Shown in pieces: positions 1-12,500 of a DNA stretch of 64,000 nt. The stretch is from positions 2,418,001 through 2,482,000 of the forward strand of contig JAGYVD010000005.1 in NCBI GenBank assembly GCA_021209875.1, read 5' to 3'. The notes below the pieces were generated by a model. It did not search any database. It was not told the origin of the DNA and saw only the letters and a program-made list of their open reading frames with translations. This DNA is from Rosellinia necatrix (Eukaryota; Ascomycota; Sordariomycetes; Xylariales; Xylariaceae). How positions within the stretch are numbered: the first letter of the stretch is position 1; the number at the start of each line of letters is the position of its first letter. Made by a program: the position numbers and the translations under genes.

Positions 1-761
1 TGTTTCCCGTGGTGCCCCCCGAACATACCTGCTACACCCCCCATTACTTGGCCGGTTAACCCACTGGATGCATGAGTCTGCCCACTATGGTAATTTTGTG
101 GCTGCTCAGGCTTCTGACTTGAAGAAAATAGACTCGATGCCAATTGTCCTACTAAACTGGTGGAACCTCCGCCTCCGCCGGCATGACTCCCAGAGGAACT
201 GCTATGACTCCCACTATGGCTATTACCAAGTCCCCCAATAAGTTGGCCGGCGAGATTTCCCAGGCCCCCTGAGCCGTGACCGTTTCCGCCATGAGGTTTC
301 CCATTACCGCCTGAGAGCTGGTTAAACAGCGCGTTTGTGGCGATGCTCTGTGACGAATAAGACGGTCAGTGTTGTTTTGTTACGGACGCTCGGTATTCTG
401 GCGAAGAGCGTTTGAACCAACATACGCCAAGACCTCTGTCGCCGGTTAGCCCATCGAGGCTCCTCGAACTCTCCGGAGGTAAGATAGGCTCCATGCGACC
501 ATCTGGGTGTTTGAGGGTCTGTGTGCCGTCTGGATGTGTTATGACCTCTCGTGGGCCCGGGACGCCGTATGGATGCTCGTTTGATTGTGCCGGGGTGGCT
601 CCCGGAGCGGCATCTGTAGGGATATCCCATTGCGAGACACCGGTTGAGAGCTGCACATAATAGTATTTCTTGCTCGCTCCATCCCACTGCGCGATCCATC
701 CGGGAGGGAGATGTGGTGGCTCGAACGTGGGACCCTCGTTGGGAGAGGCGGGGCCAGCCAT
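1..761 (-). CDS. WW-domain protein with Gly/Ser/His-rich C-terminal region, partial (3' end outside window)
   Basis: Exons on the minus strand are 426-761 and <1-347, separated by a 78-nt phase-0 intron (348-425, donor GTATGT, acceptor CACAG). The first exon carries a WW domain at about residues 15-48 (LPPGWIAQWD, then YYY, then QWDIP), a module that binds proline-rich peptides. The second exon is a low-complexity Gly/Ser/His/Asn region with short hydrophobic GQLIGGLG and GQLASSLFSS-like segments and no stop before the window edge. The ATG at 761 is chosen because it opens just ahead of the WW domain; an in-frame ATG at 827 would add 22 unremarkable residues. Similar WW plus Gly-rich proteins of unknown function occur across Pezizomycotina, so the domain call is firm but the cellular role is not known. 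Confidence 0.8.
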
Positions 762-3539
762 GATGACTGAGAAGTTTCGAAGCGATTCCCAGTTACCGGA
801 AAATATGGTGGCAGAAGACGGGTGCAAGGCGAGAGAAGACTTGGAGGCGTGGAGAGATCACGGAAAGGGGTCTGCATGATAAGGGATTATTATTAGCAGG
901 ACTACATGGACTCTAAAATCTGGTTAAAGACATGGCATCCGAGGTGGCTGATACGTACCTCTTGAATTCTGGGGCTGAGCTTGAAAAAGAGGACCAAGAG
1001 ATCTTGGAGGGGTCGGGAACATCAAGAAGAGACCTAGATAGCTACATATGTCGAGCTAACGTGGGGCTCCTGCCTCTTCTACCTAGCCTACCTAGGAACT
1101 TAAGTAGATAACACAGCCTCTTTAGCACTAGCCCCTGGCCCTAGATGGGTAACCGCTTTGCCACCTAACTAGGTAACTACCTAGGTATGTTAATCCCCAA
1201 AGGAGTTTCTCGGATTTCATATAAGTAATCTCTTATCGAATATATAACAAGACCTGCCTGGGTTCGGTGTTATGACTTGCACATAACCTGCCTAGGTATC
1301 TACCCTTACGTGTATACTTAGTAATAAACCAATCTAGAATTTTCCATTGACCCTACCTAGGTATTCCTTTTGCGACTCCAGGAAGCTTGCCAGTAAATTA
1401 TTTAGTGTATGTGCAAGTAGTCAGGTTCTGCCCACCTGCACTCTGCACTCTGTACTCTTTTCTTTTTCTCTTTCCGCTTTCACTGTCATCTTCTTGGCTG
1501 TAATATTAGATATGCAAGTCAGAAATCGGCCTTGCCCTACTGACTGATGTTAAAGCTGCATAGGTAAGTAGTTAACAAAACTTTAGCTCTCACACCTTTT
1601 TAACAATATGTGGACCCAACCTACCTATGTTAGGTGTGTCAATTACCTACCTCCCAGGTAGGCCAGCCGTTCAGGATATATTTTTGAATCAAAGCGAAAC
1701 ATATGGTTTATCATTCTTAATTCCACTAATAAATACATCCTTGCGAACAACCGGCTTCATAAAGCAGACGCGGGATGGCGTATGGTGTAAATGACTAGCT
1801 AACATGTTTCCTTATGGTGGTGATTTCATAAAACTTACCATGACGTCAAGGTTGGCTGGAGGGAAGAACAACATATGTATGTTCAAGTATGTCGCTTTAA
1901 TAGTCTAGAGGTCATAAGGTCTACTGTACCTACCAAAGTACACAGAATTAGGATACCTATTATTCCCAGCACTTCCCGATGAAAGTCCGGAAGTCGGGTG
2001 GCCAGCAGATTCTATAAAGAACCTGAAAGCCTGTTCGCTCCTCAAGTAAACTAGGTCACCCAGACCTTTAATTTTTTATAGCCACAGAGGAATCTAAGGA
2101 AGGTAGAACTATCTAACTGCTAGTATATTGGTCACTTAGGTCCTAAGTACCAGGCACCTAGGTAGGTAGGTGCCTATACGCTGCCTCTCAGTCGGTCGGT
2201 AGGTAGGTACTTAAATAGGTACCTACCTACAATAATGTGGGCAATTCCAGGCACCTAAAGTAGGTACCCAGGTAAGCTCCTAAATAAGTACCTACCTTAC
2301 CTACCTACTTGGGTATCTACCAGCCTAAGGGACTTTTCAATAGGACTACCAGGCTATAGTACATACTTCCAAGGTTCCTTAGCTAACTTATCTAATATTT
2401 GATAAGTACCAAAGCTCATAATAAGAACTGAATATTTCGAGTATTATGGTTTAATAAGAGAAAGTTAGGTAAAATTGGCCACCACCTAGGCACCTTATGA
2501 AGATTAGGTACCTAAGAGAAGGTGGTGTATGGCCAAAGCTTTCCCCACCTTGTATCTACCGACCCGGATAGGTACTGATATACCAAGTGAATACTGGTAC
2601 CTTCGGTGCTACCTACCTAGTAGATATTACCTAGGTAGGTAAGTATCTAAGAAGTGGGTAGTAGGTAGGTAGGCAGGTAGGTAGCAGTCTGGCACTTTGG
2701 AGGCAAGCACCCAAAAATTTCTGGTACCAACAATACCCCCCATTGCTGGTACCAGAGCGCGTCATTGGTGAGCTAGGGTACCTTCCATCAATGTATCTAA
2801 GCATTTGGGTCCTGCACAACACAACCTTCAGCGATTACGCAAAAGGCTATCAGTTACAACCTACCTCAAACCAACAACTTTCTCTCTCCCAAACCATCTC
2901 CTCGCCTTCACCCCATCCACCTGTTGTATAAACCCGATCACGCTATCTCCGGTCTGGGAAACACGAGACACTCAATATCATCTTGACAGCGTTATTCTCT
3001 TTACAGGTTCTTGCGAACTTGGCACAGAGGGCACAGCGGTCTGCACCCGCCTCGTCCATCAGCCATCACCAAGAAGCTGTATCAAAAGTAACTAGTCAAG
3101 TACGTATCCCGACACGACGCCGCTTACCTCGTTTCCGCTTCCCGCGACATAGCCAGCTCGCATCGGGATTATCGCCGGCTTCTACATCACAGCCAACAAC
3201 GCTTCGTCTTATCCCTGATCCGACACGACCCCGCGAACCCTGAGCACTACTAGCTACGACTTGGGCGATCTACACTTGAGTACCCCACAATACAACAGTC
3301 GCAAGGCTGAACTCTGGTGACGAGACCCAAACCATTTCGCGATATTTGGGCAACTTGTAGCACTCTTTCTCGTGCACCAACATTATACAGACGAGAGGGG
3401 CGGTCCAAATCACCTCGGACGCTCCGGGGCGCCACGTGGGGTTGCTCTTCCCGGGTTGTTGTCCTCGTGTGTCTGAGCGATAGTAGCGGAGGGGGCGAGT
3501 TGATACTTTCTCTGCGGCCTAGCCGCTTCGGCTTTCACC
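762..3539. other. Intergenic region, 2.8 kb, rich in TACCTAGGTA-type repeats
   Basis: No convincing gene is seen. The stretch is AT-rich and holds many short palindromic TACCTAGGTA/TAGGTAGG tracts, densest at 1070-1200, 1615-1665, 2145-2320 and 2565-2695. The segment from about 2880 to 3539 is more pyrimidine-rich and probably contains the promoter and 5' leader of the downstream Tom1 gene; a CTTTACAG acceptor-like site near 3005 could belong to a leader intron, but this is inference. Confidence 0.6.
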
Positions 3540-6500
3540 ATGGGAAAGATAACAAAGGTCATTCAAGCGAAGCACAAGGAGACGCTGGTAAGTTCCCCAA
3601 CGATGTGAGAGGTTTACGCTTATTAACATACTCCCGTTTAGACTCCTTGGCTCCAAGAATTCGTTGACTCGGCGACATCAAAACCATTACCCCTTTTACC
3701 CGAGGTTCTCGCGACGTTTCCTTCACGATGGCCCTTTCCCCGTGGCGATCTGTATCATTGGATACCCCTTCTAAACCGATTCGACGAGGTCCTAGAATCG
3801 TTCAACACAACCTATAAGCTTAGCGAGGGTCCTCAGAGTCGTGATTTTAGATGCGAGGTACTTTCAAGGAGCGTGGCTGAGCTCGAAGGGGTTGAGCAAT
3901 GTCGGAACCTCACAGAACTCGGTTATAGCCAGGATGGTGACGTATCCCTTATTGAATCTATTCTGAAGTTCACACAGATGCTTCTAGACCATTGTGGCAA
4001 TCGCAGCATATATGCGAGCAGTGCCCACTTAAATGACCTTCTAAATAGCACAGATTACAGAATTCTATGCGCTACTCTTCAGGTTGGCGTGGAGCTTGCT
4101 CAACGCTATCAAGCTTCGGTCAAACGTATCCATGGTATGGCAACTCGTCAGGTACACACCGCTCTGTTGTCAAACCATTACAACATAGACCTCGATCGTG
4201 TGCAGCAATTGGCCCAGCCGTTTGTAAAAACGCCCATCGTTAAACCTTCCGATTCCGGTACTGTATCCACACCAAGCATCGCAGGCAAGAGTAAAGAGAA
4301 ACCAGTCGGGGGGAGCTCGAAGAACGTGGCCACAATGTTTGCGAACGACCTATGCGCCATCGCAAAACCGGAACCCAACCAAGCACATGGCACTCAAACA
4401 CGCTGGAGTGGATGGGCTGACTTGAAGCTGACATACTACCCGTCTTCTAGCACGGGCTCCCACGAGCACTCGCAGCCGTCCACCCCGGATCGTGCTGTCC
4501 CAAATGCCCCTTCAACTCCCACGCCCTTGCGGCGTAGCAATTCTGCGAACGCCTCTCAAATCACACCTCGCGCAACTCGCCAAGCCCAGGGATTATCAGA
4601 AGACTCTCCAAGTTCAACGTCTCGGTCCCCTCTAAGCCGCGACGAAAGCATATCTCCTGGCCAGAAGTTCTTGGAGGTGCCTCAGTCTATGGTTGTCACC
4701 TCGTCGCCCTATCATGTACTTGGTAAACTCCCAAAGGATCTTCCCAAAGAGACCCGGTATGAGTTTCTTAATCGCTTACGCGTAGCAAAAGCCTTAACGG
4801 GATCCACCGAGACTCGTCAACAAGCTCTTAAGGCCCGGCTACTAGCGATTCAAAACCTAGCATATATTCATGTTGAATCCATCTTCGTTGAAAAGGTCTT
4901 AAGGCAGGATAGTGATGAGCCGCGTCGGTTCCAGTTGGTTTATCAACTTGCGGAATTGATCCACCCGGGTGCAGATGGCACGGCACAGGTGCCTCTAGAC
5001 CTCCAATCTATTGCGCTCTCTCTTCTCGAGGCAATATCGGCGTTCCATTCTAAGCTCCCGGATGTCTTTTCGGCATTAAATGCAACTGTCAATCATGGTG
5101 TGCTGCTTTATGTCATCAGGAAGGCTGTTGCTGAGATGAAAGAAGATGACGCAGGTGATCAGTGGACTCTGAAAGATGCATGGCGCGACAATCTTTTCTC
5201 TCTCACCCTCCACATTACCATGGCGATGGCGAATACTTCAATAAGGAGCACACCCGAGATCATTTCAGCTGGCCTGTTAGATATTCTAGTTGAAATCCTC
5301 AACCTCAGATCAAGCATCGCTGAGCGAACGCACGGCACACTAGTGGGATTCCTGGATAGCCTCGTCTACAATGTAACAAGCTCGTTCCAGTCTTTAGCGG
5401 CTGCTGATGGCCTCGAAGCCATCACAAATCTGATTACCCACGAAGTCGAGCTGGCCAAAAAGCTCGTTGCGGACGGACGTGGGACACCTTCCAGCCATCG
5501 GTCGCAAGTTGTAGACTACGAGATCCCTTTCTACCAGCAGCAGAACCTCAAGTTTCTCTTGAAGCTCATTCACCATCTGATGACAAATGCCTTCGCTTTT
5601 GGTGGGAATACCGATCGGCTGCTTCGGAATCTAGTGGATAAATCTGATCTACTCCGCAGCATTCGCGAAATTATTGAAAATGTGAGACGGTTCGGAGCAC
5701 TGGTTTGGACAAATGCCGTCACTATTCTGGGCGACTTTCTTAATAATGACCCAACTAGTTTCTCAGCAGTCTTTGAAGCTGGACTTATCCACAGTTACCT
5801 TGTCGCTCTAACGGGCCGGCCTGTCACTACCACACAAGGCGAGGGTGTTGTGGCTCCGTCGCCTGAGCACACAAACGACGAAGACCACGGGTCTCCTGGA
5901 AGTTCTCTCATTTCGGACGCTCTTGAGCCTGATACTAGACCGCATCCTCCTCCTCCGGAGGTTCTTCAACGAGCACGGGATCACTCTCTTGCTGGTGGGA
6001 TCCTTGCGTCTGCAGACCCTATCTCAACGGTGCCTGCCGTCTTAAATGCTATTTGTTTGAATAATCTGGGAATGAAAATGGTCGTCTCTTCCCAGGCATT
6101 CGACAGCTTCTTTGAGATATTTGAGAGCCCTGATCACGTACGAGTACTGGCTGCGGACATGGTTCTTCCTAATTCCGTCGGTAGTAGTTTCGATGAGCTT
6201 GCGCGTCATCACCCATCTCTCAGGCCCGCCATTGCCAATGCGGTATTAGACATGATAGCTCGAGTTACACATCTTGCCCGGACGAAGGCCCAAGATTGTA
6301 ATTGGGGAGCTAAACTTGTCGTGAGGGATTCCGAGCAACGGGAATTAGTTGCTGACGAATCACTTACCGGTTATACCACAGACGGAGCGAAACCTCGTAA
6401 CGTCGTTGGCGATGCGGATGTTCATATGACGGACATTGATGCTGAAGATGCTGACGACTCAGAAAAGTCCTCTGGCCCCCTATCAGTGCATACATCGATT

Positions 6501-9500
6501 GTTCCATACGTCAATGCTGTCGCCGGGTTCCTATCCCATTACATTAGCAACCAGAACTTAAAAAGCAACCTCATTACAAACGGTGGGATCGAGCGGCTTC
6601 TAGACCTTTACACTTCTCCAAGTTTGCCTCACAGCTCCCGGGGGTCTTTTGCGGCTAGAGGTCTTCAAAACGTCTTATCATCATTGATCGAATTCTCTCC
6701 AATAATTGGTCTTCCCTCATTGCTCAGGCGCACACAGGATGCAATTAACGTGCTCGATATTATCGTCAAGTCTGAAGACTCAGCCTCCTACTTTAAGCCC
6801 TTCCTTACGGACGATTCAATCTTGGATGGCCACACCCACCCTAATCTTGTAACGCATCTGGCAACTGGTACCTCTGTTGTCAAGGCGTTACTTAATGCTC
6901 AATCTTTAATGAGAGTTCTTTACCACTCTTTTCCCTTCTCTTCAAGAACCCAGACGGTTACACTTCATGCAATCAACGTTTTCGACTATCACAGTCAGTT
7001 GATCAGATCACTGGGCCCCCTCATCCGTGCCATCGTCCTTGAACAGATAGCTGTATCAACTATCGTTCCACAACAATGGTATGGCAAGGAGAATGAAGGA
7101 CATGATCAACAAGCCTCTCCTGCCACTTCGCCCAAAACCAGTAGTGATTCCGGGTTTGATTTTGAAAACCTTGCTTTCTCCGACGCTTTTTCAGCTGCAG
7201 CTGTCTGGAAGTGGGCCATGGGAAAGAAAACGACTTCGAATCAAGAGTTTCCAAAAATCTCATTATCGAGCCCACAACACCGAAATTTCCAGACCGTCAA
7301 AGCGTTATTTGAGACGCTATTGCCTACGGCTCTCCCCCTCCTCCAGACCTATGGTAAATCATTATTGCTAAAGCGAGAGCGTGATACATATATTAGATCT
7401 CATCATGTGCGGCTCGCGGAAGATATTAGCGTCTCTATCCTCCAACAACTAAGGGTCCTTAGTCATGAATCCACTGCTCAGGATTTCCTATACTGGTATA
7501 CCATGCTTCATGCCGTCCACGAGTTGTTGGTGAACCCCACTGCTGAAGGTAAATAACACCATCTAATATCCACCAACTTTGACTAACCGATCTTTATAGG
7601 CCACCCCGACCGAACAATGCACGCTCAAAACATAATACCAGTGCTGTTAGCCTTCAAAAAACATGGTGGCTTGAAGCTACTGAATTCGATGTTGATCAAG
7701 TTCAAGGATGAAGTTTGCAATAGTCACGAGAGCGACGATGAAGTGGCGAGATCGAAGCTCGCTTCTCTTGGTCTCAAGAAAATACTAGATATTTACGGCA
7801 TGTTGGCTAATGGTAAGCTTATTAGCGAAGCAGTTGCGGGTGTCAATGTTCTCCCACGAATAGCGACTGGCAATGATCGCAGAAACGAGACGCTGGTAGC
7901 ACCCAATCTTGTCGTTGAACTCAGGGCTACTATATTACCTGTTCTCCAAGAATTATGGGAATCGTCTCTCGTCGAAAAAGGCTCGGCGATGGCTGTGGCC
8001 AAGACTATCGAGATCTTAAAATCCATCTCTTTAGCGGATTCCGAGGCCAATGCGTACAAGCGCTCAGATAAGGTTCGTTGTTAATATTCTTGGTTCACAT
8101 TAATCAACAAGAAGGCTAATTCGTGTCAGCACCCCCCTCCCGCATACCTTAAGGCGAACGATGTCCCTTTTCCTTGGCCAACACATACGCAGGAAGTAAA
8201 GCAGCTTACTGAAAGCTCTTACTCTGAAAGCCTTGGGCAAGAGGCAATTTATCGCTCCTTTGGTAATCATCAAGTGGCTTCAGAATACTGCGCGGCACAT
8301 CAAAAAGAGGTCGCCGGCAAACGCAACCCTATTCCTGAAATCGATGCACCGAAGGAAGTGGGGGGCGAATCTCCAGCCGAACGTAGTGTACCCGTTGAAG
8401 ATGAAGCGATGGCCGTAGATTTGCCCGCAGACCTCCCATCAGGCATTCTCGACGAGGAACTCATGCTCCCTGACGAGCTCCCAGAGAATACAACACTGTC
8501 AAGTGGCACTGACCGAGACACCCCAATACCCTCGGTAATGCAGCAGGAATCCAATGACAATCGATCGATATCCACGAGCCCCGTGCAGGGCTCTATTGCC
8601 GGAGCGAAGGTAGAGCCCGAAAACAACACTCAGCCTTCGCATGTGGCAAAAGAAGATCTAGACGAAGAACGAGCTAAGCTCCGGTCCAACTTAATTGATA
8701 GATGTTTGGATGTCATAGGAGCCCACCCGGATAATACCTATGAGGTGTCTGAATTAATCTCCTCGGTCATATCGCGGTCTCCTGGGGAAGATTTGTCTAT
8801 AAAACAAGACATTGGCGAAACCTTAGTGCATTCACTGCTGTCTTTTTTGACAGGCGATGACTTAAAGGCCAATGGACGAAGCATTGCTGCTTATGCTCAC
8901 CTCCTATCCTTACTCCTTCAGGACAAGTCCTTCCTCAGTGCCACCATTCGGTTCTTGAAGGAAAACGTGAGCGAGTTTCTCCGGTTTCTTGGCGTGTCTG
9001 GGTCATCATCTGATGAATTATCGCCTTGGATTCCATATGTACTTCTTATTTTCGAAATCCTACTCAGTGACGATGAGCAGCTTGGAGACATCAACTGGAA
9101 GGCTCCTGATCAGGAGAATGATTCCATCAGGCCTCTAGAATGGTCCACCAAAGATCTTAACGTTAAGGACGACGATCGGCGGACTCTTCTAAATTCGATC
9201 CTCGAGATACTTCCACGGATTGGCAAGGAGGAATCGCTAGCAGTCTCAGTCTTGCGGATTTTGGTAATCCTTACTAGAGATCGTACCGTTGCTCGACAGG
9301 TTGGGGATAAGAAGAACCTTCAGCGTCTCTTTGTCACTGCAAAGCAACTTTCTGGCGTTGGAGCCCTCCGTCTTAGCGAGACTCGAATATCCTCCTATAT
9401 ACTGACAATCCTCCGCCATGTGATTGAGGATGAAGAGGTTATGAAACAAATCATGAGAAGTGAGATACGTACCTATATGGATAGCGGCCGCAACAGTCGG

Positions 9501-12500
9501 CCATTGGATCCAGGGGCTTTCTTGAAACAATTCTCGAGTCTTGTTCTTCGTGACCCAAAATTATTCGTGGAGGTCTGCAACGAGATCTTGAAGCTAAATC
9601 GATCGACCTCTCGGGGGGAAGGCACTAATTCGCGACCTCAAATCATTCTTCTTAAAGAGCCTTCAGAGGAAGCAACAAGGGATGAAGTTGCTCCGGCTGT
9701 CCGAGCTACCGAAGATTTATCGATCCAGGATATAAAACCCTCGACGGAGAGTGGGGACAAACACATTGATGATATCTCCAAAACTGTCACCCAAGATCTA
9801 AAGCGCCCAGTCGTTGAAACCCCGGATGGTGTAGTGCACTTCCTTCTATGCGAGTTGTTGAACTACAAAGAGGTAGAAGACAAAGATGCATCTCAGCTTA
9901 GCAAGGAAGGCACGCAGTCTCGTGAACAGAACCCTTCGTCTGATGCACTTAACGAAGGTGATTCCTCTACTGCCGATGGCAAAGAAAAGAAAGGGAAATC
10001 CCCATTCAAGACGGATGAGCACCCAATATTTATTTACCGATGTTTTCTTCTCCACTGCCTTACAGAACTCCTCCAAAGCTACAATCGTACTAAGGTCGAG
10101 TTCATCAACTTTAAACGGAACGCACCACTTTTCGCCAACACGCCTGTTAAGCCTCGATCCAGTGTATTAAATTACCTTCTTACTGATCTTCTCTACCCAA
10201 GTCACATTGACGGTCCTCTGGATACCGTCATTTACAAGAAGAAATACGCCACAGCAATGCAGACACAGAACTTATTAGTGGCCCTTGTTAGCAGAACCGG
10301 GGAGAAGCCAGTGGACCGAGGGAGAGACAAGTATGACTATGAAGATGAACCTGATCTTCTCTTCGTACGAAGGTTTGTTCTAGATACCATCTTAAAGTGC
10401 TACAAGGACGCTACGACATCCAACGACCCATTTGACTCGAGGTATGCAAGAATGCTTGGCCTAGCAGAGGTTATGCATCTTATGATGGGAGATAAAGACA
10501 AAGAATCAAGCGGTTCGTCGCGAAATAACTTCGATCCCCTTGAGCGATCCCAGTCTCAGTTACGGCGATTGATGTATGAAAAAGGGTATTTGGCTGCTTT
10601 AACTGCCTCTATCGCTGACATAGATCTCGCGTTTCCCCCGGTGAAGAGAACCATCAAATACATTCTTCGTGTGTTTCGAGTATTGACAAGCACAGCAATC
10701 AATCTTAGTCATTCCAACATCATATCGTCAGTCCCAACCTACGACAGCGTAGAAGATGAACTTATATCTGCAAGTTCTCTCTCGGATATCGAAGATGACA
10801 GGGAGGAAACTCCAGACTTGTATCGTAATTCTGCACTCGGTATGCATGAACCCGGGAGAGAGATGGATGATGACTACTCTGAGGACTCGGAAGATGGTGG
10901 GTTCCTCTTTGATCGTCCGATCATGGGTATCTCGTTAACAGCTGCAGATGATGACGAGGAGATGTATGATGATGAGTACGATGACGATATGGCGTATGAG
11001 TCAGAAGATCGCGAGGAAGATGTGAGTGACAGAGATGAAGAGCATCTAGAAGGTATGGGGCCAATTGAAGGGCTGTCCGGTGAACCCGGTGTCATTGAGG
11101 TGACGATGGAGGATGACGATGTCGACGAGATGGACGAGGACGACGATGAGGACGAAAGCGACGAAGATGGAGATTCTGACGAAATGGACGAAGTCGAAGA
11201 CCATATCGAAATCATTGACGACGAAGGAAATCCACTCAATGATGAGGGCGCTTCGGATTGGGAAAGCGAGCCTGACGATGTAGCGGATGAAGAAGCAGAA
11301 ATCGACTACGAGGCAGGCGCTCAGGACCTCCAAGAAGCTGAAATCCATGCTTTAGATGACGGGCTTCACCCCTTTGGGAACCTTATGCGCGCTATAGGGG
11401 GGGATGGAGACTTTGAGCCAATCGTGGAGGATATAAATCACCTCAATGATCGCTACATGGAGGAGGAAGACGATGATGGTAGGTTAACTTTACTTTTTCC
11501 GGTATTGAGCTAATAAGAGACGCAGAAGAAGATGAAGAAGATGAGGACATGGATGATGAGTACGCATACGAAGAGGAGTATCCAAGTGAGTTGTTCATTC
11601 TGCAGATAGCTTCAGGAATACCTTGCTTATGCCATATGGCTACAGATGACCCACCTCCTCGAGATATCGTGGCCCCAAGTTTGGGCTGGGATACGCTCGT
11701 AGTCGATCACGGAAGTATGTTTGGTGGGCGCCGTCGCCATCAGCCTATTGATCGCCAACCAGTGTCACTTCCATTTATGGTGGGGCAACGTGGTCTCGAT
11801 AACTTCACCGGTACGTCAAAGGACAATTTGGATGAATTCAGCAATACCACAGCCTATTCTCCTACGATTATACAACTACACCATCATCCATCATTACTAT
11901 TTCAAGGCTGGCAATAGGGCTAACGTTAATTCAGATGCACGGATACGCAGTGGCCATTCTCGTGATGCGCGAATGCCTGCTAACGAAGACGGCATCAACC
12001 CTCTGTTACGTAGAGCCAATGAAAATGGTCAAGATGGGTCACCGCGGCCTGTCAATTATGCCGGTGGTAGCCTCGTAAGATTGGGGCTACCAGGCAGCTT
12101 TTTCACCGGTGCCGGCCATGATAACCCTATGGCATTTATTAATGATCTAGTTGCGTCACTTCCAGTCCAGCTAGGTCGTCACGGCCACTCTCTCCACTTC
12201 TCGATTGGGGGTGGGCCTCGAGGGCCTATGAATGATATATCGTTTCCGTTCAGCATCCCTTCACGTGAGACGAGATCTGATAGCCGTCGCGATCCCTTCC
12301 AAGAACCCGTTCACTCTACCTCATTCAGTGCAGAATCGACGATCATCCGTTGGACTGAGGAGATGAAAATGATATTTGGCTCGGGTTATCAAGGAGAAGC
12401 AGGCAGGTTGCTCCCCGCTATTCTATCTCATCTCGTTCCCCCAGCAATTCGCGAGGAGAGAAGATTGCAGGCAGAACGTCAACGTATAGAGGACGGGCAA

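Noticed and set aside
10874..11239. Long antisense frame rich in serine opposite the Tom1 acidic region
   Set aside because: It is the reverse-strand shadow of Asp/Glu codons (GAY/GAR read back as TCN-type codons), with no start context or domain.
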